NCBI GenBank assembly: GCA_037481615.1
Contig: JBBFLI010000022.1
Reading direction: 5' to 3' (one strand)
Length of the DNA stretch: 64,000 nt
Source of the DNA: SpSt-501 sp037481615
GTDB lineage: Bacteria; Desulfobacterota; Desulfobacteria; Desulfobacterales; SpSt-501
Positions 16,085-24,699 of the stretch are shown one piece after another; within the stretch, counting starts at the first letter, position 1; the number at the start of each line of letters is the position of its first letter. The position numbers were made by a program, and so were the translations under genes. The notes beneath the pieces were generated by a model. It was not told where the DNA came from. It saw nothing but the letters and a program-made list of their open reading frames with translations, and did not search any database.

Positions 16085-18064
16085 ATGCCCTGCCGTGTCA
16101 CCTTTCTGCCGCACGAGGTCGAAATCGAGGTCGCCCCCGGGACCTCGATCATCCAGGCCGCGCTCGACGCCCGCGTCCACATCAACGCCTCCTGCGGGGG
16201 AGAAGGCGTCTGCGGCAAGTGCCGGGTGCGGATCGAGGCGGGGGCCGTCGCGGGGGGGATCTCCGAGAAGCTCGGCGCCGAGGACGTCGCCCAGGGCTAC
16301 CGGCTCGCCTGCCAGGCGCTCGTCACCGGCGACTGCCGCGTGCGCATCCCCGTCGAATCGGCGCTCGACGCCCGCGTGCTCGCCCGGCGGCCGCCGCCGC
16401 GGCGCACGGCGCGCATGCAGCGCTTCGATTTCGAGCAACTCAAGGAAGAGGGCCTGTTCCTCGCCCCCGTGGAGAAAAGGTTCCTCGAGATCCCTCCGCC
16501 CTCCCCCCGGGACAACCAGCCGGACCTGAGCCGGCTGATCGGGCACCTCACGCGGCAGCACGGCGAGCACCGCCTCGAGGTGGATCTCCCCGTGATCCGC
16601 AAGCTGCCCGCGGTGCTGCGGGAGGCCGGCTTCCGCGTCACGGCGACCCTCGTGCGGCCGGTGCGCGAGGACGGCCGCACGCGGCTGATCAACGTCCAGC
16701 CCGGCGACACGACGCGCAGCCGCCTGGCGGTGGCGATCGATGTCGGCACGACCACCGTCTGCGGCGAGCTGATCGATCTGGCGACCGGGGTTACGCTCGC
16801 CGAGCACGCCGACTTCAACGCCCAGATCAGCTACGGCGAGGACGTGATCAGCCGCATCGTCCACGCGGAGAGGCCCGGCGGCCTCGAGCGCCTGCAGGAG
16901 GTCGTCGTCGGCACGCTGAATGGGATCCTCAAGAAGCTCATCCGCCGCTCGGGCGTCGACCCCGAGGACATCGCCACGATCGCGCTCGCCGGCAACACGA
17001 CCATGACCCAGCTTCTCCTGCGCATCGACCCCCGGCCGCTGCGGCGGGCCCCTTACGTGCCGGCGGCTTCGATCTATCCCCCGTTCAAGGCGCGGGATCT
17101 GGGGCTCAAGGTGGGGGACCACGTGACGGCCCTCGTCTACCCGTGCGTTTCGAGCTACGTGGGCGGCGATATCGTGGCCGGGGTCATGGGCTCGGGGCTC
17201 TACCGCTCCGAGGCGCTCACGCTGTTTCTCGATGTCGGGACCAACGCCGAGATCGTGATCGGCAACCGCGAATGGCTCGTCTGCGCCGCCTGCTCGGCCG
17301 GGCCGGCCTTCGAGGGGGGCGGCATCCGCTTCGGCATGCGGGCCGCGCGCGGGGCGATCGAAGAGGTCTCGGTCGACCCGGTCACCCTCGAGCCGATGCT
17401 CGTGACCATCGGCCGGGTGCGGCCGAAGGGGATCTGCGGCTCGGGGCTGATCTCGGCGGTCGCCGTGCTCTTCGAAACCGGCGTGATCGACAGCCGCGGC
17501 AAGTTCGACCCCGCGCTGCGCACCCCGCGCATCCGCGAGGCCGACGGCTGCCGCGAGTACGTGCTCGCCTGGCGGGAGGAGACCCAGATCGAGCGCGACA
17601 TCACGCTCTCGGAAATCGACATCGAGAACCTGATCCGCGCGAAGGGGGCGATCTACAGCGGCTGTCTCACGCTCCTCGGTGAGGTGGGCCTCGACATCGG
17701 CGACATCGAGCGGATCATCCTCGCCGGCGGTTTCGGCAGCTACATCGACCTCGAAAAGGCGATGGCGATCGGGCTGTTGCCCGAGATCGACCCCGGGCGC
17801 GTCACCTACCTGGGAAACGGCTCGCTGTTGGGGGCCAAGATGGCTTCCCTCACCAACCGCGTGCGCCGCGACGTGGTGGCGGTCGTCCGCCGCATGACGA
17901 ACTTCGAGCTCTCCGAGACCCCCTCCTACATGGACAACTACATCGCCGCCCTCTTTTTGCCCCACACCGATCTCGACCGCTTTCCGCGCCTCAAGGCGAG
18001 GCTCGCCGCGCGCCGCGGCGAAGCCGGGCGCGAGCCCGGCGAGAGCCGAGGCGTCCGCTCTTGA
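16085..18064 (+). CDS. acsV: Corrinoid activation/regeneration protein (AcsV/RACo-like)
   Basis: A 659-aa protein. The N-terminal [2Fe-2S] ferredoxin domain has C37-x5-C43-x2-C46 and C76. A linker leads to an ASKHA-type ATPase domain (SRLAVAIDVGTTTVCGELIDL, later FLDVGTNAEIVIGN, and ILAGGFGSYIDLEKAMAIGL) shared with RACo/DUF4445 proteins. Such enzymes use ATP hydrolysis to re-reduce accidentally oxidised Co(II) corrinoid back to Co(I). Placement directly before acsD-acsB-acsC-acsE fits repair of the AcsCD corrinoid iron-sulfur protein. Confidence 0.93.
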   Translation: MPCRVTFLPHEVEIEVAPGTSIIQAALDARVHINASCGGEGVCGKCRVRIEAGAVAGGISEKLGAEDVAQGYRLACQALVTGDCRVRIPVESALDARVLARRPPPRRTARMQRFDFEQLKEEGLFLAPVEKRFLEIPPPSPRDNQPDLSRLIGHLTRQHGEHRLEVDLPVIRKLPAVLREAGFRVTATLVRPVREDGRTRLINVQPGDTTRSRLAVAIDVGTTTVCGELIDLATGVTLAEHADFNAQISYGEDVISRIVHAERPGGLERLQEVVVGTLNGILKKLIRRSGVDPEDIATIALAGNTTMTQLLLRIDPRPLRRAPYVPAASIYPPFKARDLGLKVGDHVTALVYPCVSSYVGGDIVAGVMGSGLYRSEALTLFLDVGTNAEIVIGNREWLVCAACSAGPAFEGGGIRFGMRAARGAIEEVSVDPVTLEPMLVTIGRVRPKGICGSGLISAVAVLFETGVIDSRGKFDPALRTPRIREADGCREYVLAWREETQIERDITLSEIDIENLIRAKGAIYSGCLTLLGEVGLDIGDIERIILAGGFGSYIDLEKAMAIGLLPEIDPGRVTYLGNGSLLGAKMASLTNRVRRDVVAVVRRMTNFELSETPSYMDNYIAALFLPHTDLDRFPRLKARLAARRGEAGREPGESRGVRS

Positions 18065-18246
18065 CAAGAGGACCGTCCATCTTCTAAAGGGGTATCCTTA
18101 CATGCCGATTTTGCGGTCGTTTTTTCTTTCCGGGGATCCTGAAGAAAAAAAGTTGAATTCACCGAGGGCGGTTCCCCGTAACCGGTGAACCCACGAAGGG
18201 GCGAGGTCCGCCGAGCGAACCGGTTCACATGCCAAAGGAGGGAACG

Positions 18247-19854
18247 TTGGGCTGGCAATTCTTCAAGGAATCCTATAGCGGCAGGATCAGGGAGATCACG
18301 CTGGGGGACGGCCCGAAGGCCGTCACCGTCGGCGGCGAGAGCTGTTACCCCTTTTACCAGTTCGAGGGGAAAATGCCCCACCCCCCGCGCGTGGCGATGG
18401 AGGTCTGGGACATGGAGCCGGAGGACTGGCCCGAGGCGGCGCTCGCGCCGTTGCGGGACGTGCTCTCCGACCCGGCGGCCTGGGCGAGAAAGTGCGTCGA
18501 GGAGTACGGGGCGGAGCTGATCGCGCTCCAGCTGAAGAGCATCGACCCGAACGGCCGCAACGCGCCGGCGGAGGAGGCCGTGGCGACCGTGCGCAAGGTG
18601 CGCGCGGCGGTCGAGGTGCCGCTGATCGTGTGGGGCTGTGCGAACGTCGAGAAGGATGAGGCCGTGCTCAAGAAGATCGCCGAGGCCTGCCAGGGGATGA
18701 ACCTCATCCTCGGCCCGGTCGAGGACAAGAACCACAAGGCGATCGGGGCGGCGGCCATGGGCTTCGGGCATTTCGTCATCGCCTCCTCGCCGATCGACGT
18801 CAACCTCGCCAAGCAGATCAACATCCTCCTCGAAAACCTGGGGGTCCCGCCGCAGCGGATGCTGATCGACCCCACGACCGGAGGGCTGGGATACGGTCTG
18901 GAGTACACCTACTCCGTCATGGAACGCATCCGCATGGCGGCACTCGCCCAGGGCGACGACAAGCTCCAGCTGCCGATCGTGAACAACATCGGCAACGAGG
19001 TCTGGAAGAGCAAGGAGGCCAAGCTCGGCGCCGCGGACGCCCCGACCCTGGGCGACCCCGAGCGGCGGGCGGTCCTCATGGAGACGACGGCCGCCGTGGC
19101 CTACCTGATGGCGGGCTCCGACATCCTCATCCTGCGTCACCCCGAGTCGGTGCGGCTGGTCAAAAGCTATATCGGCCTGATCCTGAACGGCGGGGACGCC
19201 CGGCGGATCGCCCCGATCGCCAAGCGCCTGCCGGCGGTACCCGTGGATCTCGCCGCACTCGCGCCGGCACCCGACCTGACGATTCCCGAGGAAAAGGAGA
19301 AGAAGCCGGCCGCCGCCGAGGCCAAGGCCGCCCCGCCGCCCCCGAAGCCGGCGGCCGCCCCCGCCGCGGAGGCGAAACCCGCCCCCGCGCCCGCAGCGCA
19401 GCCCGCGGCTGCTCCCGAGGCCCCGAAGCCGGCGGCCGCCCCCGCGGAGGACGAAGCCGCGCGCCGGGCCCGCGAGGAGGCGGAGGCCCGGGCGAAAGCC
19501 GAGGCCGAAGCGAAGGCCCGGGCCGAGGCCGAGGCGAAGGCCAAGGCCGAGGCCGAGGCCAAAGCGAAGGCCGAGGCCGAAGCCAAGGCCAAGGCCGAGG
19601 CGGAGGCCAAAGCGAAGGCGGAGGCCGAGGCCAAGGCGAAACTCGAGGGCGAACTCGATCGCATCCGCCAGCAGCGGGCGAAAGAGCGCGAGGCCCGCGC
19701 CGCCCAGGCCGCCGCGGCGCAGCCGTCCGGCCCCAAGGAGAAACCGCGGCCGGAAACCCCCGCCCGGGGCCCGAAGGCCCCCGCGGTCGAGCCGCAGACC
19801 GTGGTCGAGCGTCTGATCGAAAACCTCTCCTGGATCCACCGCCGCAACCGCTAA
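18247..19854 (+). CDS. acsD: CODH/ACS complex delta subunit (corrinoid Fe-S protein small subunit) with long helical tail
   Basis: A 535-aa protein. Residues 1 to about 340 form the TIM-barrel AcsD/CdhD core (VPLIVWGCANVEKDEAVLKK, MLIDPTTGGLGYGLEYTYSVMERIR, PIVNNIGNEVWKSKEAKL). A Pro/Ala-rich linker, an Ala/Glu/Lys repeat helix (residues about 415-465) and a final amphipathic segment VVERLIENLSWIHRRNR follow. The delta subunit pairs with AcsC and delivers the methyl-corrinoid to ACS. TTG at 18247 is chosen as start because AAAGGAGG lies 6 nt upstream; an ATG at 18229 would place that site inside the coding region. The 182-nt leader contains ACCGGT-centred repeats but no riboswitch I recognise. 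Confidence 0.92.
   Translation: MGWQFFKESYSGRIREITLGDGPKAVTVGGESCYPFYQFEGKMPHPPRVAMEVWDMEPEDWPEAALAPLRDVLSDPAAWARKCVEEYGAELIALQLKSIDPNGRNAPAEEAVATVRKVRAAVEVPLIVWGCANVEKDEAVLKKIAEACQGMNLILGPVEDKNHKAIGAAAMGFGHFVIASSPIDVNLAKQINILLENLGVPPQRMLIDPTTGGLGYGLEYTYSVMERIRMAALAQGDDKLQLPIVNNIGNEVWKSKEAKLGAADAPTLGDPERRAVLMETTAAVAYLMAGSDILILRHPESVRLVKSYIGLILNGGDARRIAPIAKRLPAVPVDLAALAPAPDLTIPEEKEKKPAAAEAKAAPPPPKPAAAPAAEAKPAPAPAAQPAAAPEAPKPAAAPAEDEAARRAREEAEARAKAEAEAKARAEAEAKAKAEAEAKAKAEAEAKAKAEAEAKAKAEAEAKAKLEGELDRIRQQRAKEREARAAQAAAAQPSGPKEKPRPETPARGPKAPAVEPQTVVERLIENLSWIHRRNR
19471..19641 (+). repeat. Low-complexity Ala-Glu-Ala-Lys codon repeat within acsD
   Basis: Imperfect tandem 12-nt units of the type GCC-GAG-GCC-AAG encode an uninterrupted (A-E/K) helix. 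Synonymous variation between units shows the protein pattern, rather than exact DNA repetition, is conserved. Slippage could change the tail length. Confidence 0.9.
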
Positions 19855-19924
19855 GCGCCGGGGGCCGGGAGGAACGCGTGGGAACCCAGATCGTCCACAA
19901 TCCTCAACGAAGGAGGACCCCTGC

Positions 19925-22141
19925 ATGTCGAAACTGGTAGCATTCGCCGCGATCCAAGGCGCCTACAACATCGTCTCCCAGGTCGAGGGCGAGTACAAGA
20001 AGGCCCTTGAAACCTTCAACGCCGACACCCCGGTGGGTTTCCCGAACACCGCCTACTATCTCCCCGTGATCTACTCGCTGCTCGGCATCAAGGTCGAAAA
20101 ACTCGAGGACATGAAGAAGGTGCTCGAGGTCGCCCGCAAGCTGCTGCCGCCGCACATCAAGGGCATGAACCACCTGCCCTACCTCGGACCGCTCCTGGAC
20201 GCCGGGATGGCGGCCCTCTTCTGCTTCGAGATCCGCGAGGCCCTGCGCTACCTGAACGAGCCCGATTTCTACCTCCACTCCGAGGAGATCGACGAGGAGG
20301 CGGGCAAGATCTGGCTGGGCGCGGCCGACGACACGGTCTTCCGCAAGCGCGGCGTCGAGTTCGTCGACGGCTCCGCCCCCGGCTTCGCCGCCATCGTCGG
20401 CGCCGCCCCGGACCCCGAGACGGCCAAGATGATCGTCGAGGAGTACCAGCGCCGCGGCCTCTACGTCTTTCTCGCCGCCAACCACAACAACACGACCGTC
20501 GCCCAGCAGCTCCTGCAGGCCGGGGTCCAGATCGGCTGGAACACGCGCATCGTCCCCTTCGGGCCCGACATCTCCTCGGCGATCTTCGCGCTCGGCTTCG
20601 CCAACCGGGCGGCCATGGCCTTCGGCGGGGTCCAGCCGGGCGACTACCGGCGCATGCTCCTCTACAACAAGAACCGCATCTTCGCCTTCGTGAACGCGCT
20701 CGGCGAAGTCGGCACCGACTGGGCCGCGGCCGCGGCGGGGGCCATCAACTGGGGCTTCCCCACGATCGCCGACACCGACATCCCCCAGGTCCTGCCGACG
20801 GGCATCTGCACCTACGAGCACGTCGTCTCGAACGTGCCCCACTCCGAGATCGTCCAGAAGTCGATCGAGGTGCGCGGCCTCAAGGTGACCGTCACCCAGA
20901 TCGACATCCCGCTCTCCTTCGGCCCGGCCTACGAGGGCGAGCGCGTGCGCGGCCAGGACCTCTACTGCCAGATGGGCGGCGGCAAGACGCAGTGCACCGA
21001 GCTCGTCAAGATGGCCGAGATGAACGAGATCGAGGACGGCAAGGTGGTCCTCGTCGGTCCGGACATCAACGAGGTGAAGGAGGGCGGCGCGATGCCGCTC
21101 GGGATCTTCGTCCAGATCGCCGGCCGCGAGTTCCAGACCGACTTCGAGCCGATCCTCGAGCGCCAGATCCACCACCTGATCAACTACATCCAGGGCGTCA
21201 TGCACATCGGCCAGCGGGACATCGCCTGGATCCGGGTGAGCAAGGCGGCCGTGCAGAAGGGCTTCTCGCTCAAGCACCTGGGGGTCGTGCTCCACGCCAA
21301 GTTCCACCAGGACTTCACCAAGATCGTGGACAAGGTCCAGGTGACGCTCTTCACCAAGAAGGAAGACGTGGACAAGCTGACCCAGCGGGCGCGGGCCGAG
21401 TACAAGCAGCGCGACGACCGCGTCGAGAAGATGACCGACGAGGACGTCGAGATCTATTACTCCTGCACCCTCTGCCAGTCCTTCGCCCCGAGCCACGTCT
21501 GCACCGTGAGCCCGGAGCGGACCGGGCTGTGCGGCGCCTACAACTGGATGGACTGCAAGGCCTCCTACGAGATCAACCCCACGGGCCCCAACCAGCCGAT
21601 CGTCAAGGGTGAGTGCCTCGACCCGAAGCTCGGGCAGTGGAAGGGGGTGAACGAGTTCGTCCAGAAGGCCTCCCGGGGGGCGATCTCGCACTACAACTTC
21701 TACTCCCTCGTGCACAGCCCGATGACGACCTGCGGCTGCTGCGAGTGCATCGCGGCGATGCTGCCCTCCTGCAACGGCATCATGACCGTGAACCGCGAGT
21801 ACACCGGGGACACCCCCTGCGGCATGAAGTTCACCACCCTGGCCGGGGTCATGGGCGGCGGGCAGTCCTCGCCGGGATTCGTCGGCCACTCCAAGTACAA
21901 CATCACCCAGCGCAAGTTCATCGCCGGCGACGGCGGGATCAAGCGCCTCGTGTGGATGCCCAAGATGCTCAAGGAGGAGCTCCGCGAGCGGCTGCTCAAG
22001 CGGGGCCAGGAGATCGGGATCCCCGACCTGATCGACCGGATCGCCGACGAGACCGTGGGCACGACCGAGGAGGAGATCCTCCCCTTCCTCCAGGAGAAGA
22101 AGCACCCGGCGCTTTCCATGGAGCCGCTGATCGGCGGATGA
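19925..22141 (+). CDS. acsB: Acetyl-CoA synthase (CODH/ACS alpha subunit)
   Basis: A 738-aa bacterial-type ACS. The A-cluster ligands are all present: C514, C517, C526 and C536 bind the [4Fe-4S] cluster (YYSCTLCQSF, SHVC, GLC), and C603-G-C605 is the distal nickel Cys-Gly-Cys site. They sit at a constant offset of 8 from the Moorella numbering known for these residues (506/509/518/528/595/597). The enzyme condenses a methyl group from the AcsCD corrinoid with CO and CoA to acetyl-CoA, or reverses this. AAGGAGG precedes the ATG. No catalytic CODH subunit gene lies nearby. Confidence 0.97.
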   Translation: MSKLVAFAAIQGAYNIVSQVEGEYKKALETFNADTPVGFPNTAYYLPVIYSLLGIKVEKLEDMKKVLEVARKLLPPHIKGMNHLPYLGPLLDAGMAALFCFEIREALRYLNEPDFYLHSEEIDEEAGKIWLGAADDTVFRKRGVEFVDGSAPGFAAIVGAAPDPETAKMIVEEYQRRGLYVFLAANHNNTTVAQQLLQAGVQIGWNTRIVPFGPDISSAIFALGFANRAAMAFGGVQPGDYRRMLLYNKNRIFAFVNALGEVGTDWAAAAAGAINWGFPTIADTDIPQVLPTGICTYEHVVSNVPHSEIVQKSIEVRGLKVTVTQIDIPLSFGPAYEGERVRGQDLYCQMGGGKTQCTELVKMAEMNEIEDGKVVLVGPDINEVKEGGAMPLGIFVQIAGREFQTDFEPILERQIHHLINYIQGVMHIGQRDIAWIRVSKAAVQKGFSLKHLGVVLHAKFHQDFTKIVDKVQVTLFTKKEDVDKLTQRARAEYKQRDDRVEKMTDEDVEIYYSCTLCQSFAPSHVCTVSPERTGLCGAYNWMDCKASYEINPTGPNQPIVKGECLDPKLGQWKGVNEFVQKASRGAISHYNFYSLVHSPMTTCGCCECIAAMLPSCNGIMTVNREYTGDTPCGMKFTTLAGVMGGGQSSPGFVGHSKYNITQRKFIAGDGGIKRLVWMPKMLKEELRERLLKRGQEIGIPDLIDRIADETVGTTEEEILPFLQEKKHPALSMEPLIGG

Positions 22142-22227
22142 ACCCGGGCCCCGGCTCCGGGCCTGCGGCGGGACCCCGGCGCCGCAGGCCCCGGCCGCGC
22201 GCACCGCAAGACGCGAAGGAGAACGAC

Positions 22228-23568
22228 ATGGCCCTCACCGGAATCCAGATCTTCAAGCTGCTTCCCAAGACGAACTGCAAGGAATGCGGCGTTCCGACCT
22301 GCCTCGCGTTCGCGATGAACCTCGCCTCGGGCAAGGCCGAGCTCGACAGCTGCCCCTACGTCTCCGAGGAGGCGCGGGCGGCGCTCTCCGAGGCCGCCGC
22401 CCCGCCGATCCGGCCGGTGGTCGTCGGCAAAGGCGTGCGCCAGGCGACGACCGGCGGCGAGACGGTGCAGTACCGGCACGAGAAGACCTTCTACAACCCC
22501 ACCCTGCTCGCCGCCCGCGTCCCCGCGGACATCGAGCCCGGCGAGCTCGGCCGGCGGCTGAAAACCTGGAACGCCTTCCAGTACGAGCGGGTGGGCCTCA
22601 ACCTGCGGCCCGAGCTCGTCGCCGTGCAGGACACCGGGAAGGGCGCCGAGCCCTTTGCGCGCACGGCGAAGGCCGTGGCCGAGACCTCGGAGTTCAACCT
22701 GATCCTCATGACCGAGGACCCCGCGGTGATGAAGGCCGGCGTGGCCGCCTGCGGCTTCAAGCGGCCGCTCCTCTACGCCGCCACCGCCGAGAACCTCGAG
22801 GCGATGGGCGCGCTCGCCAAGGAAAGCGGGCTGCCGCTCGCCGTCAAGGCCCCGTCGGCGGCCGGGCTCGCCCCGCTCACGCAGAAGCTCACGGCGCTGG
22901 GGTTGAAAGACCTCGTCCTCGACCCGGGCAGCCGGGAGCTCAAACAGGCGCACGAGGACATGGTCGCCATCCGCCGCGCGGCGCTCAAGGACGGCAACCG
23001 GGCGCTCGGCTTCCCGACGATCGTCTTCCCCTGCGAGATGGCCTCCAACCTCGACGTCGAGACGATGCTCGCCGCGACCTTCGTGGCGAAATACGGCGGA
23101 ATCGTGGTGCTCTCGGACTTCGCCGGCGAAAGCCTCTTCCCGCTGCTCCTCGAGCGGCTGAACATCTTCACCGACCCGCAGCGGCCGATGACCGTCACCC
23201 AGGGGATCTACGAGATCAACAACCCGAACGAGAATTCGCCGGTCCTCGTGACGACGAACTTCGCGCTCACCTACTTCATCGTCTCGGGCGAGATCGAGTC
23301 GAGCCGCGTGCCCTCGTACCTGTTGATCAAGGACTCCGAAGGGCTCTCCGTCATGACCGCCTGGGCGGCGGGCAAGTTCTCGGGCGACGACGTCGGCCAG
23401 TTCGTCAAGAAGAGCGGCATCGAGGAAAAGACGAAGACCCGCGAGGTCATCATCCCCGGTTACGCGGCGGCCATCGCGGGCGACATGGAGGAGGAGCTGC
23501 CCGGCTGGAAGGTGACCGTCGGGCCGCGGGAGGCCGCCCACATCCCGGCTTTTCTCAAGGCGCGCTGA
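22228..23568 (+). CDS. acsC: CODH/ACS complex gamma subunit (corrinoid Fe-S protein large subunit)
   Basis: A 446-aa protein. The N-terminal [4Fe-4S] motif is C17-x2-C20-x4-C25-x16-C42 (TNCKECGVPTC ... DSC), followed by the TIM barrel and the C-terminal corrinoid-binding region (VPSYLLIKDSEGLSVMTAWA). It carries the methyl group from AcsE to AcsB with AcsD as partner. The start ATG is preceded by GAAGGAG. It sits between acsB and acsE with short gaps, so one transcript is likely. Confidence 0.96.
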   Translation: MALTGIQIFKLLPKTNCKECGVPTCLAFAMNLASGKAELDSCPYVSEEARAALSEAAAPPIRPVVVGKGVRQATTGGETVQYRHEKTFYNPTLLAARVPADIEPGELGRRLKTWNAFQYERVGLNLRPELVAVQDTGKGAEPFARTAKAVAETSEFNLILMTEDPAVMKAGVAACGFKRPLLYAATAENLEAMGALAKESGLPLAVKAPSAAGLAPLTQKLTALGLKDLVLDPGSRELKQAHEDMVAIRRAALKDGNRALGFPTIVFPCEMASNLDVETMLAATFVAKYGGIVVLSDFAGESLFPLLLERLNIFTDPQRPMTVTQGIYEINNPNENSPVLVTTNFALTYFIVSGEIESSRVPSYLLIKDSEGLSVMTAWAAGKFSGDDVGQFVKKSGIEEKTKTREVIIPGYAAAIAGDMEEELPGWKVTVGPREAAHIPAFLKAR

Positions 23569-23629
23569 AACGGGGGCGCCGGCCGCCTGAGGCCGCCACC
23601 CGCCGACTTCCTGCGAGAGGGAGGACCGC

Positions 23630-24520
23630 ATGATACTGATCGGTGAGAGCCTGAACGTCATCTCCAAGAAAATCGGCCGGGCCTTCAAGGAACGCGACCC
23701 GAAGCCGATCCAGGAGGAGGCCCTGCTCCAGCAGTCGAAGGGCATGGATTACATCGACATCAACCTCGGGCCGGCGAAGAAGGAAGGCCACGAGCTGATG
23801 CCCTGGGTGGTGAAGACCGTGCAGGAGGTCGTGCCCGAGATTCCGCTCGCGCTCGACACCTCGAACATCGAGGCGATCGAGGCCGCGCTCAAGGTCTACA
23901 AGCCGACCCCCCAGCCGCCCCTGATCAACTCGATCATGGCCCGCCCCGAGCGCTACCAGCGCATGATCCCGATCGCCCGCGACACCGGGGCCGACTTCAT
24001 CGCCCTCATGTGGGGGCCGGAGGGGCTGCCCCGCGACGAGAACGAGCGCGCCGCCCTCTGCGTCGATCTGCTCTACCATGCCAACGAGGCGGGGATCCCC
24101 AACGAGAAGATCTGGGTCGACGGGATCGTGACCCCGGTCAACATCCAGCAGCCGCAGGCGGTCAGCCTGTTGAACTTCCAGGCCATGCTCCCCGACATCG
24201 CCCCCGGGGCGAAGAGCACCTGCGGGCTCTCCAACATCTCGAACGGCCCCCCCGGCCACTTGCGGCCGATCCTCAACCAGACCTACATGGTCATGCTGCA
24301 GAAATACGGGATGTACTCCGTGATCGCCGATCCCCTGGACGACCAGCTGATCGCGATCGCCCGGGGCAAGCGGCCGGACATCGTGGATCTGATCTACCGC
24401 GTGATGGACGGCGAAACGCCGGATTTGGCTTCGCTCCCCAAGGAGATGCAGCACTACGTCAAGACGGTGAACGTGATCCTGGGGAAGACGCTCTACTCCG
24501 ATTCCTGGCTGGAAGTCTGA
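23630..24520 (+). CDS. acsE: Methyltetrahydrofolate:corrinoid iron-sulfur protein methyltransferase
   Basis: A 296-aa pterin-binding TIM-barrel enzyme. MILIGESLNVISKKIG and GMDYIDINLGPAKKEG resemble the methyltetrahydrofolate-binding N-terminus of AcsE/MetH; PLALDTSNIEAIEAAL and STCGLSNISNGPP are further family marks. It moves the methyl group from methyl-H4folate to Co(I) of AcsCD, linking the folate branch to ACS. GAGGGAGG precedes the ATG. Last gene of the acs operon, followed by a GC-rich hairpin. Confidence 0.95.
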   Translation: MILIGESLNVISKKIGRAFKERDPKPIQEEALLQQSKGMDYIDINLGPAKKEGHELMPWVVKTVQEVVPEIPLALDTSNIEAIEAALKVYKPTPQPPLINSIMARPERYQRMIPIARDTGADFIALMWGPEGLPRDENERAALCVDLLYHANEAGIPNEKIWVDGIVTPVNIQQPQAVSLLNFQAMLPDIAPGAKSTCGLSNISNGPPGHLRPILNQTYMVMLQKYGMYSVIADPLDDQLIAIARGKRPDIVDLIYRVMDGETPDLASLPKEMQHYVKTVNVILGKTLYSDSWLEV

Positions 24521-24543
24521 AGCGCCGGCGTCCCTGCCGGTGA

Positions 24544-24587
24544 CCCGGCCGGGCCCCTCCCGGATCCGCGGGGGGGGCCGGCCGGGG
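24544..24587 (+). terminator. Probable terminator after acsE
   Basis: CCCGGCCGGGCCCC pairs with GGGGCCGGCCGGGG across a short loop and is followed by TTTCG. The T-run is short; a GC-rich intrinsic terminator is likely given the operon end. Confidence 0.5.
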
Positions 24588-24597
24588 TTTCGTCGAC

Positions 24598-24626
24598 TTG
24601 CCAGCGCCCCGCGCCGCTGGTAGACT
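24598..24626 (+). promoter_or_regulatory. Sigma-70-type promoter upstream of the PPDK-like gene
   Basis: TTGCCA, 17-bp spacer, TAGACT; it ends 73 bp before the ATG at 24700. Confidence 0.5.
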
Positions 24627-24699
24627 GACGCCGTCCCCTGAGGCCGGCCGGGGACGCGCCCGTCTTTTCCCGGCTTGAGCCCCTCCCGGGTCGATCCCC

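Noticed and set aside
14126..18067. A 1313-codon open frame on the minus strand antisense to the CoA-transferase and acsV genes
   Set aside because: Arg/Asp/His/Gly-rich composition without motifs, fully opposite two genes with clear active sites; a by-product of high GC.
18065..18246. Possible cobalamin riboswitch before the corrinoid-protein gene acsD
   Set aside because: No B12-box-like or core riboswitch sequence could be found; only short ACCGGT-centred repeats.
19471..19641. Tandem short repeat taken at first for a CRISPR or minisatellite
   Set aside because: Units are codon-level Ala-Glu-Ala-Lys with synonymous changes, in frame inside acsD, with no spacers.
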